Shown: positions 8,937 to 20,178 of the stretch, one piece after another
How the letters are laid out: each line of letters opens with the position of its first letter
Numbering within the stretch: position 1 is the stretch's first letter
Assembly (NCBI GenBank): GCA_963807065.1
Contig: CAWDZQ010000003.1
Location: forward strand, 1 to 64,000
Reading direction: 5' to 3'
DNA length: 64,000 nucleotides
From: CAWAND01 sp963807065
GTDB taxonomy: Bacteria; Chloroflexota; Anaerolineae; Anaerolineales; E44-bin32
Translations under genes and position numbers: made by a program
Notes under the pieces: model-generated
Database searches by the model: none
Seen by the model: only the letters and a program-made list of their open reading frames with translations
Told to the model about the DNA's origin: nothing

Positions 8937-11598
8937 ATGTTGGCATCACCAGACTTGAACGGATTCGATCCAGAAGATCTATCAAGCGCTGCCACAGATC
9001 TCGTGGCTTTCTCTATCCTCCCAGTGCGAGGTGTGCCTCGAGATGTGGCGTCCATCGAGCAGCTGATCAATGCGATCGGTGCTCTCGAAGGGCCGGTCTC
9101 CCTCGACATTGGTGCCAGCAGCCACCGCCGGTACCTGATCATCCGCTGCAACCGTAGTAATGCCGAAATCATCCAAGCGCAGATCACTTCTTTGTACGGT
9201 TCGCCCGTGTTTGAAACCTTGGACCCCTTTGAAGATCCCGGCGTCAGGATGGAGTCCTCTGGAAATCTAATCGCCACCGGCCGTATGAAGCTCACTGCTG
9301 GCCCTCATCTTCCGCTCTTGACCTGGCGAGAACTCGAAGAAAACGATCCTGTCCTGGCCCTCGTGGCAGCCGCAAGCACATCGCGGGGCGGCGAGCATAC
9401 TCTTGCTCAAGTGCTCATCCATGGCCGTGCCCCCGAAGGCTGGGCAAGACCCTACCTGCAGGAGCTGCTACGGATCAAGCGCCGCGGGTTTGGACCTGTC
9501 CGTGGCCGTGACCTGTTGCGGCTTGTGGCCCTGGCTGTTGGGGTCATCGGCCTCGCCGTCTACATGATGGCCGGCACATTCGCAGGCACGTGGTTTTCAT
9601 TAGGGTCATTTGGTTGCCCTCTTCCTGTCCGCGGGCTGTCTCTACTTAGGGACGCCCCTGCTCCAGGCCCAGACCCGTGGTGCGAACTGGGACGAATTGA
9701 TGGAAGCCCTCGTCGAGAGCAAAGTGCAGCGGACTGCCTATTCTTGCGAGATTCGCCTTGCGGCCAGCGCCGGCACGGCAGATCGAGCCCGCCAGCTCGT
9801 CCATCAGACTGGCCGCCGCCTACAACCAGTTCTCACAGGATGCTGGGAACCAACTGCGACTTGTACCGCCACACGAGTCGCCCCAGTTCACCCCGGCGAA
9901 TCTGACTCCTTGGCGCCCGGCCGAGTCAATTCTGAACGCGGCCGAGATCGCTGGCATGTGGCACCTTCCCATCAGCGATATCCCCGACCTCCTTCCCGCT
10001 TCCCGCGTTCAGATTGCGCTGCCGGTGCCGGAGCAGGTGAAAGATCCCACGGGTCTTCACATTGGTCTAGCGCGCGCAAGTCGAGCGGCGTGCAGGTCCC
10101 TGTCTACCTGCCACGCGATGCCCTGGAGCGGCACATGCTGCTGGTAGGGCGGACGCGCATGGGCAAGACTACCCTCGCGCAGCACGTTGCTTGCTGGGCG
10201 ATGCGCCAGCCGGGCCGCGGCTTGGTCGTTGTGGATCCCCACCGGGACATGGTGGACGAATTGCTGGGCCACGTTCCGCCCGACCGAGAGCAGGACGTCG
10301 TGCTCGTCGATCTGGCCGATGATGACTTCGTCGCGGGGTTCAATCTGCTGGACGTCCACCAGGCCGGGGACCCGGAGAAGGTGGTCGAGGCCTTCATCGA
10401 CGTCGCCAATGTCCTTTGGGCAGGGTACTGGGGCCCGCGTATGGTCGTGCCTCTGCGCATGCTGCTCACGGCCCTGGTCCTGGCCAACACCCAGCGATCG
10501 CCGGAGCAGCAGTTCACGATTCTCGCCCTGGCTCCCCTCATCAGCCTGACGCGAGAGCGGCGGTCGCGTTTTCTACGCGAGATGCTGCCCAAGGATGATC
10601 CGCTCACGGACGGCCTCATCGCCTACTTCGAGACCGAGTACGACGATCTCACTCCCAGCTTTCAGGAGCGCGTCATCTCCCCCGTGTTGTCCAAGGCGCG
10701 CGCCTTCGAGTTCAACAGCCGCATCCGCGCCATGGTGGGGCAGCCCGCCAGCACCATCAATCCGTGGCGATTCGTGGCCGATGGCAAGATCGTGCTCTTC
10801 CACACTGCCCGTCCCACCGTGGGGGACGAATTCGCCTCCTTCATGGGAAGCCTCGTCCTCAACTACGTCCGCAGGGCCATTCTCGCCCAAGGGGCGGTCC
10901 AGCCGGAAAGGCGTGTGCCGGTGACGGTCATCGTGGATGAGTTCCAGACGATGGCCGCCGTGGACTACCCGTCGATCATGGCCGAAGCTCAGAAGTTCGG
11001 GGCGTCACTCGTCCTGAGCACGCAGGGGTTGGCAACATTGGAGCCCTCGATGCAGAGGGAGAATCTGGCTCGGTCGGCGGTCGACCGGCAGCTCCTGGCC
11101 AACACCGACACTCTGGTGGTGTTCCGCGTGGCCGGCGACGATGCCGGACGCATCAGCGAACGCGAGTTCGGCGAAGAGGTCCCGCCGACGACGTTGACGA
11201 ATCTCCCGCAGTATTCCGCGTACGTCCGGACGGTACTCGGCCGTCAGGTGGTGCCGCCCTTTGCGGTTGAGACTCTGCCGATGCCTCCCGCAGATTCCCT
11301 GGGTAAGGGGAGGGTGCAGGGACTTAGAGAAGACTATGCCGTCCCCGCACGGCAAGCCGCCGAGGGGGCTCACCAGGCCGTCAATGTCATCCTCCGCTAC
11401 TTCGGCACGGAGGTGGCGGCGGCGACCGCGGTCCACGACGGCGCTTTCGGCGACCTCCAAGGGCCGCAGCTGGCTTTCCCTCAACCCCTCGAGGGCGATC
11501 TTGTCGAGGGCCCGAACCAGGAGCGCGGGCGGGCCGGCCCTGAGGGCAGAGAAGGGCCAAGGGACCAAGGCATTGGCACGCAGGCATCAAGGGGATGA
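8937..11598 (+). CDS. VirD4/TraG-like conjugative coupling ATPase, frameshifted
   Basis: A large ATPase of the VirD4/TraG/TraD-like type that feeds DNA to a type IV secretion channel. The N-terminal 220 residues (8937 onward) include a transmembrane segment (LLRLVALAVGVIGLAVYMM). Frame breaks near 9640, 9800 and 10085 separate this from the ATPase core, which is intact from about 10090. The core has Walker A VGRTRMGKTTLA, LVVVDPHRDM after it, Walker B VTVIVDEFQTM, and the sensor-like LVLSTQGLATLE. It is a plausible membrane-anchored hexamer at the inner membrane. Its stop overlaps the next ATG (ATGA at 11595). No relaxase is identifiable in the window. Confidence 0.75.
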
Positions 11599-13576
11599 GC
11601 GACGCACAAACAAGAGCGGCCGAGCCCACCGGGTCCCACGCTTCACCCCGTCAGCGCATGCTGGATCTCCTGGAGGAGATAGAAGGGTGGGACGACGATC
11701 CGCCTCTAGATGCGCAGGAATCGCGGCCGACGACACCCAAGGCGGGGGCGGAGTGGCGATGGGGATCAGGGGTAACAGCGGAAGGAGCTTGATCGATGAC
11801 GATCGGCTGGAGAGGTTGCTCCAAGCCATATGCCGCCATCCGTGGGCCCGGTTCGGGTTGCTCCAATTGGAGAGCGGCCTGACGGAGTATCAGGCGCGGG
11901 CGGCCCGAAAGCAGGCGCTTGAGGAGGGAATGATCGAAACGCTGCGTGTAGCCACAAAGGGGCAACCTCGGCCACCAAGGCGATACGGGCTGACGCCTGT
12001 CGGCGCCTACCAGGCAAGGATCCCCATCCCTCCCATCAATCGGCGAGCCGAACAGCTGCTGGCGGCGGGCCATCTCGAGACGGTGCGCACGGGGATCCTC
12101 GGGGGCGCGCCGGTCCGACGGAGGCTTGTGTGGGCGATCAGCCCATGGCGGGCCGCCCCGAATCTGACGTTGGATGCGCTGACCTGCGTGAGAGGCAGAG
12201 GTGGCGTGCCTGTTCTGATCGCCTTTGCGGCAGCGCCATCCACCGCCAGCCCTGCGTGGTGGTACGTCGAGCTTCGGCGATGTTGGATCCGATTCCGCAA
12301 TGCACGACGAGATATGGAAGTAGGGCTGGCGATCGTCGGGGCACCCTTTGAGGCGAGAGGGCTCCCCACGCTGGCCGGACCACGGCCAGGGCGGAGAGGT
12401 GGTCGACGACAGAGACCTTCGCCTGTTTACATTCTTCGGACTCTTGAATATGGATCGGCCATCAATTCGCCAGAGAAGTGGGAGCGCGTTCCCTCTTCGG
12501 GGTCAGCGTCTTGCTGTCCGTGGGATGATCCAACCTTCGCGCCATGCACGGTGCCGGCTGGCTCCTTTCTCGACGGCAGGATTCCAGGCTCGCCGCGACG
12601 CCAGCCGCTCTCGGCATGGGCCGAGACGAGCACGCATCCGGCAGCACCCGGTCTGCGGGCATCTCTGTCCATGACGCATGCCCAGGCAGCCCTTGTGCCG
12701 GCGCTGCTTCGCTATCCTGCCTTTGCCTCGGCCGAATTGGCAGGTCTCTTGGAGATCCGCAAGCGCACGGTCATCCGTGGGCTTAGGCAACTGAGCCGTC
12801 TGGACCTATGCGAATGCCTGCCGCTCTTCAAAAGGGAACAGCGATTTGTGCTTACTGACCGCGGGATTGATCTTCTGGCGTACCAGTCTATGCAGACTCC
12901 TTCGCGCTTCCGGTCCCGCCGGGCCTGGCCGTCGGCGCACGAACCCTTCACCGCCTTTCCTCGCCACATGCGCTACATCCTGGCCTTCATGTTCGCCTTG
13001 CAACGGCAGGGACGACTCCTTGAATGGGATCTTGTCCACGCTCGCTTTGCCTACACCGTCGCCGCTGCGCCCGCCGATCTGGTGCGCCCACGGCGCATCG
13101 AGCTGGTCCCCAATTCGTCGGGGGTTCTCTCAGCGGGCAAGCTGCGCATGCCCTTCTGGCTCGAGATCGACCGAGGAACCCGGACCGGGAAGAAGCTCGT
13201 GCGCCAGCTCGAGAAGTATGTGCTGGCCCGGTTCGGCGATGGGGCGTCGGCGCCAATCCCGCTGCTTCTGTATGTCGTCGCCGAGGGGGGTGAGGCGCGC
13301 GCCCGGCTCGTCGCCCGCCGGCTGGTGGAGCTGGCGTCCCGCTACCGACTCGCCCGGGTCCCAGCGATCCTGATAACGACATGGGAGCTCCTGATCGGCG
13401 AAGATGGAACCGGCCAGCCTCAGCCGCTGAGGGCCGTTTGGCGGCTTCCCTTCCGCTGGCGGGAGTTCGTTGAGCCCGTGATACCGGGGGCGCACACGAC
13501 GGGATTCTCTGATGCGTCAAACAGGCCTGAAGAGGTTGAGCTCGTGATGGGATGTCATCGATCGGTTTGTGGGTGA
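11595..13576 (+). CDS. Replication-relaxation-like winged-helix protein, one frameshift
   Basis: It starts at ATG 11595, overlapping the stop of the coupling ATPase gene (ATGA), so it is probably translationally coupled. The frame shifts near 11770, and the rest to 13576 is open. Two winged-helix-like segments are visible: RLERLLQAICRHPWARFG (about 11795) and FASAELAGLLEIRKRTVI (about 12722), each followed by a terminal TPVGAYQA- or LTDRGIDLLAY-type strand. The C-terminal 200 residues match the replication-relaxation protein style found on actinobacterial and Chloroflexota plasmids and ICEs: FWLEIDRGTRTGKKLVRQ, then LLLYVVAEGG. It probably binds DNA at the element's origin or transfer region. 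The middle third is rich in Arg/Pro and poorly conserved. Confidence 0.6.
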
Positions 13577-13639
13577 CGGGAGAGGGAATCCCGTCTATAT
13601 TAGGGTGGGGGATGGGCCCAGGAAGGGGGCACACAGCCC

Positions 13640-15043
13640 ATGGACGGTATCGCTCAGAGCCTCCTGCTGCCTGCTGCAATCCTCGTCCTGCTCGGCGCGC
13701 TGTTCATCATCGTGCAGATGACGGCCGCCGTGAGGGTGGGCGAGGGTGAAGCCATCCGCCGCCTGAAGAGATGGCGCACGCTGCCCGAGGCGATCCTCCG
13801 CCTTGCGACGGCGCCGACCCCGCGGGTGCGCGATCGCAGGCATGACCGAGTCGCTGGCCGAGGCGGTGAGGGCGGAAGGGGCGCTGGCTCTGTCCGCGGC
13901 GGCCGGCCGGGGCGGCGTGCCCGGCAAGCTCGATCGTCGCCGCGAGCCTGGGAACGCTGCAGGGGCACAGCGATCGCCAGGCGCTTGAAGCCGTTCTTGC
14001 CGTACCGAAGGTCGCAGGGCTGGGCGACGGGCGATGAAGAGGACGGCCTGGTCGAGATCCGCGCCAGGAGCGTGCCATCAGCGGCGCGTCGCATTTTCCC
14101 GCAACTCAAGAGCGGGCGTCTCGTCGTCTTGCCCATCCGGCTGGTCGATACCGGCTCTGCAAGCATGCCCTCGGCATTGATCCTCCTGCACATCGCCGGC
14201 CGGCGGCGCCTCGACCAGGTCGACCTGGAAGCTATCGAGACCGCCATGCGTCAGCTTCCGCGTGTTGTGACAGGTGTTACGTCCCGCTTCGCTCAAGCTG
14301 AAGTGCTGGAGCAGCTCCTGGAGGAGGCGCGGGTCAAGGACGGGCTGCTGCGCATGCTGCTCGGATCCTTTCAGCACGACCTGGGGAACACGCTCGCCTC
14401 GCTGCAGGCCGGCGTTGCTCGGGCGTGGGAGGCCAAGGAGGCTCAGGCCGGCTCCGACGACACAGGTGACGCCGAATTTGCCGAACTCTACCGCACGATC
14501 CAGCTGGCGGCCACGGTCGCCCGCTCCGGCGAGGGGATGGTCGACATTGCCGAGGGAAAGTCGCCGATCGCCGTGGTCGAGCCGTACAGCCCACTGGAGG
14601 TCTTCGACCAGGTGGTGCGGCCGTTCGTGACGCTCAGGGCTCGCCGCCGGCCAGAGTTGGATGTGCGCATCGAGATCCCGGACGATCTTCCGGCCATCTA
14701 TGTGGACCGGGTCGCCTTCTTCCGGATCCTGTCGAACGTCCTGCACAACGCGTTCAAGTTCACGCAGAAGGGCGCCATCACCGTCCGCGCCGCGGAGGAA
14801 TCGGGGCTGGTCACGTTTTCGATCGCCGATACCGGCCCGGGCATCCCGCCGGCGGACGTTGATGCGATAGGGCGGTACCGGTTCCGGGGTGAGGCGCCGT
14901 CCGGGACGGGCGGAGAGGGGATTGGGCTGTGGGTCACTCGCCGACTGCTGGAGGCGATGGGGGGCGCTTTCCGGGTCGAGTCGGAAGCTGGGCGTCGGCA
15001 GCACATTCTTCTTGGGCTTTGCCGCCTCGCCAGAGCGGCTTGA
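13640..15043 (+). CDS. Histidine kinase, membrane-anchored, two frameshifts
   Basis: The N-terminus has one transmembrane helix (about residues 7-27, LLLPAAILVLLGALFIIVQM). The phosphoacceptor region is FQHDLGNTLASLQAG (His about codon 246) and the ATPase domain shows the N box (NVLHNAFKFT), G1 (DTGPGIP) and G2 (GEGIGLWVTRRLL). Two frame breaks are evident: near 13810-13990, where a second frame carries AGMTESLAEAVRAEG, and near 14985, where the other frame continues VGSTFFLGFAASPE, the expected kinase C-terminus. With the corrected frame there is no stop before the nuclease gene at 15114, so the true end is unclear. The partner is presumably the response regulator at 16386. Confidence 0.78.
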   Translation: MDGIAQSLLLPAAILVLLGALFIIVQMTAAVRVGEGEAIRRLKRWRTLPEAILRLATAPTPRVRDRRHDRVAGRGGEGGRGAGSVRGGRPGRRARQARSSPRAWERCRGTAIARRLKPFLPYRRSQGWATGDEEDGLVEIRARSVPSAARRIFPQLKSGRLVVLPIRLVDTGSASMPSALILLHIAGRRRLDQVDLEAIETAMRQLPRVVTGVTSRFAQAEVLEQLLEEARVKDGLLRMLLGSFQHDLGNTLASLQAGVARAWEAKEAQAGSDDTGDAEFAELYRTIQLAATVARSGEGMVDIAEGKSPIAVVEPYSPLEVFDQVVRPFVTLRARRRPELDVRIEIPDDLPAIYVDRVAFFRILSNVLHNAFKFTQKGAITVRAAEESGLVTFSIADTGPGIPPADVDAIGRYRFRGEAPSGTGGEGIGLWVTRRLLEAMGGAFRVESEAGRRQHILLGLCRLARAA

Positions 15044-15113
15044 CCCAGCGCAAAGTGCAGGTGGCTTCTGTCCGGACAGAAGACGCCAGCGCTGTGCCAG
15101 GGAGCTGACCTTC

Positions 15114-16349
15114 ATGCCCGTTTCGCCGATCAGCCTCGATCAGCTCCGGGATTACGTCTACTGCTCCATGCTGTTCTACTGGAAGCACGTCGTCGGGCTT
15201 CAGGGAGAACTGGAGCCGAGAACGACCCTTGAGCTCCCGGGCCAGGTCATCCGCCAGGCGTGGCGGGTGGTGGTCGCGGGGTGAACCCTCGGCCGAAACC
15301 GGCGCTAACTCAGCTCGAAGGGGGCTTGCAGAAGCTGCCATGGTCGTGTGGCGCACCTGGCTGGCCCGAGAGAGCGCCGACACGGATGATGTGCTCAAAG
15401 GGCTCACCGGTTACGCTGGGGCCCTGGCTGGAGATCCTCGAGGGCTTTGAGTCGGGCAGGGTGCGCAAGCGTGATGGGTCCCGCTACAAACAACCCCGCA
15501 TGTCGCGAGCCTTCAAGGACATGACGCGGTCAGCCGGCCTCCCGGCGCTGGCAGCGGAGCTGGACAAGAAGCTCCTCCCGGCGCTTCACCTTGTGCCCGC
15601 CAAACATCCGCTCTATGGCCGGTACACGGCCGCCGACGCCTTCTGCGACAGCCTGGACATGGCCGAACGGCTAAGCCGCCCCGGAAAATCGCCGGCGCAC
15701 GAGGCAGTCCTGGGCGTGGACATCCCTGTCCAGGTGAGGGCTGGGGGATGGATCCTGCCGGCCGTGGCCGACATGCTGGTAATCGCCGATGGAAATGGCG
15801 CCGATCCTCCCGCTGTGGTGGTCGAAGTTCATGACTTTGAGCCCGGCAGGCCGCCCCTGGCTCGCCAGATCGGACAGCGACTTGCGCGTGATCGCCGCGC
15901 TGCACATGGAGCCCCTCGCCGGCGGAACTCCTCAGTTCGGCGAGGTCACCGGTGTGACCTACCGGCACGTCGCGTCCGGATGGAAGCATTTCCGACGCCG
16001 GGCGGGCAGCGGACGGCTCACAGCCGTGCTGGAGGCGGCCCTGCGAGGCATCCAGGAGGCAGTGTACACCCCCATGTTTCTGACGGACCTCTCGCGCTGC
16101 CAAGCCTGCCCGATGCAGGGTCCCTGTTTCAACTCGGGCGGGCTCGACGCCCTGGAGGCGCTCTCGCCCGGCCTGACGACCCGCGCCGAGGCCGTTGCCG
16201 GCAGCGTAAAGGCGGTCTCGGCGGGGCTCAACCCGTCCCAGCGCAAACTGCTGCTGCCCGCCCTCAAACGCCTCACGCAGGAGCTGGATCAACGGGGAGG
16301 GTTGCCTGCGACCTGCCGGGAGCCGTGCGGGTTCTCGGGCGGCGGTTGA
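15114..16349 (+). CDS. Cas4/RecB-like PD-(D/E)XK nuclease with Fe-S cysteines, frameshifted
   Basis: It begins MPVSPISLDQLRDYVYC, with the Cys preceding an LFYW motif typical of Cas4-like exonucleases, and ends with a C-x2-C-x5-C cluster (RCQACPMQGPCF, about 16097-16130). One N-terminal Cys plus three C-terminal Cys is the Cas4/AddB 4Fe-4S arrangement. The core contains VADMLVIADG and VVVEVHDFEP, fitting the D...E-x-K motif except that the Lys appears as His; this could be real divergence. The frame changes near 15250, 15410 and 15880. No CRISPR array or other cas gene is present, so a role in the mobile element's DNA processing is more likely than adaptation. Confidence 0.6.
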
Positions 16350-16385
16350 GTCCGACAGGGCTGGGAGAGGGATAAGGGGGAGGAC

Positions 16386-17119
16386 ATGACGGCTCAGATC
16401 AAGCCTCTGGTTCTCATTATCGACGACGACGCAGCCTTCTCCGCTTCCCTGGCTGAGACCTTTGAGCGCGAGGGGTTGCGAACATCGGCGGCCTTCTTTG
16501 CAGAAGAGGGCTACAGCAAGGCCGTCCACGAACGGCCCGACATGGTGATTCTGGACATCAACCTCCAGTACGAGGGGGAGGGCTTCGAGCTCCTGCCCCG
16601 TCTTCAGCAGGCCACCGAAGCCTCGATCGTTGTCCTGACGGGGCGCCCTTCAGTCCGCCAGGATCTGGAGGCGGCGGGGATGGGTGGCGCCACACACTAC
16701 TTCAACAAGGCCGACGCGCTTCCCGACTCGCTGAGCGCCTTTGTGCGCAGCCAGCTGGCGCGCCTCGGCAAGATCACCTATGCGCCGCTTCGTGTGGGAT
16801 CCATCGTCCTCGATATCCATGCCAGGAAGCTCATCATCCACGGGGTGCCGATGCCCCTGACCGAGATGCAGGCCGAGGTAATGGCGGTTCTGATGGAGCC
16901 GCCCGCTGGTCATTGGAAGACACATCGTGAGATCGCCGACAAGATCTACGGCGATCACGGCTACGGGGAAAAGGCGGCCGTGCGCAAGCACATCGCCGCA
17001 TTCGCTCACGGCTCGAGGCTTTGGACATGGGGGCCCGGATAGAGACCGCGCACACGCACGGGTACCGGATCGTGGTCGAAGGCGTGAGGGAAACGTCCGA
17101 GCGGGCAGAGGAAGGATAG
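16386..17119 (+). CDS. Response regulator, receiver plus winged helix, one frameshift
   Basis: The receiver domain (residues 1-120) has the acidic pair in LVLIIDDDAAF, the phosphoacceptor Asp in DMVILDINLQ, the conserved Thr/Ser in IVVLTGRPS and the Lys in HYFNKAD. The output domain (about 135-240) is OmpR-like: a two-strand start (VGSIVLDIHARKLIIHG), LTEMQAEVMAVL and the recognition helix region. The frame breaks near 17005; the other frame supplies the wing MGARIETAHTHGYRIVV and stops at 17119. It follows the kinase and nuclease genes and probably forms a two-component pair with the kinase at 13640. Target genes are unknown. Confidence 0.8.
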
Positions 17120-17126
17120 GAGCGCT

Positions 17127-18153
17127 GTGGGCGTGCCATCTTTCGACGACGGCTATGACAGCGCTATCCACTTCCCGGGAGGCACAAAGCCTCCTGTCTC
17201 GCTCCGTGAAACACTGCAGGATTATCGAGAGAGAACTGCCCTTCGCTTGATCCCTTCCTCCTGCGTCCCATCCCCACAGGGTTCCCTGACTTGGACGCCA
17301 ATATGGGGGGAGGGCTTCACGCCGAGGATCTCGTGCTGGTCGTCGGGAGGCAAAACGTCGGGAAGACGTTGTTCGTGTCCCAAGTCGCCCGGAACATTGC
17401 CCTTTGGGCGTCGAATGAGCGCAACCACGTGGTGTGTTTGATGGTCTGCTACGAGCACTCGCCTATTCTCTTGCAGCAGAGGCTCCTTTGCCTGGAATCC
17501 TGGCTGGCGTCGGGAGGACAGCGGAGGGGCGGTGTCCCTTGATGAGATCCGTGGGGCGTTGGTTTCGCTCTCTCGTGACCAAACTCTGCGGGATCTATCG
17601 TCAGTTTTCTTGGAGCTGCCGCGGTCGGCCTTGGCTGGTTGGCGGGAGATGGAGAAGTACCTCGACGCGCTCTACCTATACCGGGGCGACCCTGTCTACA
17701 CTTCCCCCGAGGCTCTGGACAAAATGGTGGTCGTGCTTCGGCGACAAGGGCTCTTGCCCGTGCTGATTGTGGATTACCTGCAGCGGGTTCCGTTGCCGCC
17801 GGAGCTCCTTGGGCTGTCTCCCAGTAGGCACATCGACTACATCGTCCGCTCGTTGAAGGGGATAGCGCTTCGTCGAGGGATCCCGGTGATGGCTGTAGGG
17901 GGTGTGGATGAGACAGCTGTGCGCAGACCGGGGCCCGTCCATCTGGAGGACCTGTGGGGCCCCGTCAGCGTCGTCTATGAACCGGATGTGGCCTGGGTCA
18001 TGAAATCGAGAGGAAGTGACTGGGTCAGACAGCCAGGCGGAGCGGGTGCGGATGACGATCGAAAAGAACCGGCGGGGCCCTACTCGGATTGAATGGGCGT
18101 ATCCACTTTTCGGCCGGTGCTTCTGCTTGGCTCAGCCTGCTCAGGCTGTGTAA
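17127..18153 (+). CDS. DnaB/RecA-fold replicative helicase-like ATPase, frameshifted
   Basis: A GTG start at 17127 follows the response regulator by seven bases. Walker A is LVVGRQNVGKTLF (about 17335) and Walker B is VLIVDYLQRV (about 17760), the latter being the hallmark DYLQ of DnaB-type helicases. The corrected C-terminus reads IEKNRRGPTRIEW (about 18058-18096), matching the DnaB end in which an arginine finger segment precedes the last strand. Frame changes occur near 17290, 17520 and 18040. It is shorter than chromosomal DnaB (about 340 versus 450 residues) and lacks an obvious N-terminal helical domain, which suggests an element-encoded helicase loader or primase-helicase module. The 300 bases after it (18154-18452) show no gene. 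Confidence 0.65.
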
Positions 18154-18497
18154 GTCTCACCGGATCGTGAGATCGAGGGCCAATAGTCCTGTTTGGCGGA
18201 TGAGGCCTAGACTGGCCGGCGAGATGGTCGAGGGACAATGGGGAGAGTGGGCAGACCCTATCCTCTTAGCGACGCGAGCCAAGATTTCGACAGTTATGCG
18301 GGACCCGTAGTCGACTGCATGATGCCCTGTGATCATCATTGACGGATGCTGTCATGGGCCGTGAAAGGCAAAGTCGGGGGATCTTCATCCGATAGTCTGG
18401 GGCTAAGGGTTGGAAAGGAAGAAGGCCAACGACTGTACGTCCTCAGAACATTTGAGACAAAACATCAGCTCCACTAAAGAAGTCTTTCGGTTCCCCA

Positions 18498-19663
18498 CTA
18501 CCCTGGAGTATATGCCTTCTCCTGCCGGAAATGATCCATCCGGCGCTTCTGCAGGGTCCTGCGCTTGATCTCATCCCGCCGGTCTTTGACCTCCTCTGCC
18601 CGCCCAAAGTAGACATCGGCTGGTGTCAGATTGTCCAGCGCCTCATGGTAGCGGGCGTTGTTGTAATACTCCAGGAAGCCTCCGATGGCGGCTTCAAGTT
18701 CTGATGGGGAGTAGTAGTTCTCCAGCCGGACAACGTTCTTCCCTGGACGAGCGCAGGAACTCGTCATCGACCGGTGCCAGCGCTCGATTTTGCCCTGGGT
18801 CACCCCAAGAGTAATCGGGGCTTTCTGGTGATAGGGCGCACCGCGGACATGATCCATCTGCTTGCGTTGGAGAAATGTGGCCAGATCCTTGGAAAGATAG
18901 GCGGGGCCATTGTCCGAGAGCAGCCGCGGCCGGTGGCGCACCCGGGCCGTTTCCAGACCGGCCTCTTCAAGCGCCAGCTTCAAGGTTTCTTCGCCGTCCT
19001 CCGCCCCCATGTTGATGGAGAGCCGCCAGGCGATGATGTAGCGGGAGTAATCGTCCAGGATCGAAGACAGGTAGCCTGCCCAGGACGCAGTCCAGGGTAC
19101 CAGCCCCAGTGATTGAAGACCTTGAACTGGGTGAAGTCGGTTTGCCAGAGCTCATGCACTTGCCTGGTGGGGTTCTCGAACTTCTCCCGGGCAGGCACCA
19201 TCTGGAAGACCGGGCTCTGGATCAGGTCGAAGCCCTTCAGGATGCGATATACGCTGGATTCCGAGACGAAATAGCCTTGTTGATCGGTGAAAAGCCAGGC
19301 GATCTGCCGGGGAGATTTCTCGGGATGGGCAAGAGCCAAGTCGACGATCTGATCTGTAACTGGGGCAGGGATCCGGTTCCCCTGGCCTGACCCACCAGGG
19401 CAGGCAGAACTGCCGCGGCCCGGCTGCCTGTCCAGCAAGCCATCGAAGCCTTCCTCCTGATAACGGCAGTACCAGCGATACACCGTCCCGGTGTCCTTCG
19501 GGAAAAGGTGCTGCGTGCCACATCCAGTTCGTTGCAGGTCTTCCTGATCGAGAGATCGGAGTGCTCCACCAGGTGGATAATCTCCATCTTCTCCTCGGGG
19601 GTTCTGCGGATCATTCGTTCCACGTTTCGTCCCCCAACCCCAGCAAGCTTTTTTCCCTGGCAC
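18498..19663 (-). CDS. IS3-family transposase OrfB, DDE domain, frameshifted
   Basis: On the minus strand, the catalytic triad is readable: first Asp in LWQTDFTQFK, second Asp in LLSDNGPAYLS, Glu in GKIERWHRSM. Upstream are an HTH-like start (RTPEEKMEIIHLVEHSDLS) and a tail segment ending YYNNARYHEALDNLTP, typical of IS3 integrase-core transposases. Frame changes near 19490 and 19010-19090 break the reading, so the copy may be inactive unless these are consensus errors. It is normally made as a fusion with OrfA by programmed -1 frameshifting. Confidence 0.85.
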
Positions 19664-19695
19664 CGCCTGCCAGGGCAGGTGTCAACACCGGTTCT

Positions 19696-20031
19696 TCAAG
19701 GACAGCTCCGCAACCAGCAGCTTGCCTGCACGAGGCCGCAGGCACACGTGAGCTGGTCGAGTTCCTTCCGCAGTTCTTTGACCTCTTCGCTGGTGGCCTG
19801 ACGCTGGGTGTCTCCAGCCAGGCGGTGCTTCCCGGCTTCCAGGAATTCCTTCGACCACTTGTAGTACGAATTCTGGTTGATGCCCTCCCGACGACAAAGC
19901 GCCGCCACCGTCAGGTCACCCCGCAAACCCTCGATCACGATCCGGATCTTCTCTTCGGCGCTGTACTTCTTGCGGGTGTTGCGGCGGATGTTCTTCACCT
20001 TCGCTTCTGCAGTAGACTTCTTCTCGGCCAT
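19696..20031 (-). CDS. IS3-family transposase OrfA, HTH protein
   Basis: 111 residues on the minus strand. RRNTRKKYSAEEKIRIV followed by a helix-turn-helix (LTVAALCRREGINQNSYYKW) and a leucine-zipper-like EELRKELDQL-type tail is the standard OrfA layout. The last 25 residues depart from the family. The overlapping frame (ORF reaching 19682) ends AGKLLVAELSLKNRC, which looks more like the natural C-terminus, so a small indel lies near 19735. Confidence 0.85.
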   Translation of the reverse strand: MAEKKSTAEAKVKNIRRNTRKKYSAEEKIRIVIEGLRGDLTVAALCRREGINQNSYYKWSKEFLEAGKHRLAGDTQRQATSEEVKELRKELDQLTCACGLVQASCWLRSCP

Positions 20032-20178
20032 GAGCTTCTCCTTTGTGGTGTTAACCGACTTCCGGCCGAAAAGTCTCTACTTGTTTGGGCCCTAGTTTTG
20101 TCTCACGAGTTCTGACACGCTACACTACATCACTGACGTTCAGGAAGGCTCCTGATGGCCACACAAGGAGAAAGGCAG

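Larger units (their letters stand above)
18453..20105. mobile_element. IS3-family insertion sequence with perfect 11-bp terminal inverted repeats
   Basis: The left end TGAGACAAAAC (18453-18463) is the exact reverse complement of the right end GTTTTGTCTCA (20095-20105). The ends carry the TG...CA termini usual for IS3. The 1653-bp interior holds an orfA/orfB pair on the minus strand. No target-site duplication is visible (left flank CATT, right flank CGAG), so the element may have recombined after insertion. Confidence 0.9.

Noticed and set aside
18453..20105. Target-site duplication of the IS3 element
   Set aside because: Left flank CATT and right flank CGAG differ, so no direct repeat can be claimed.
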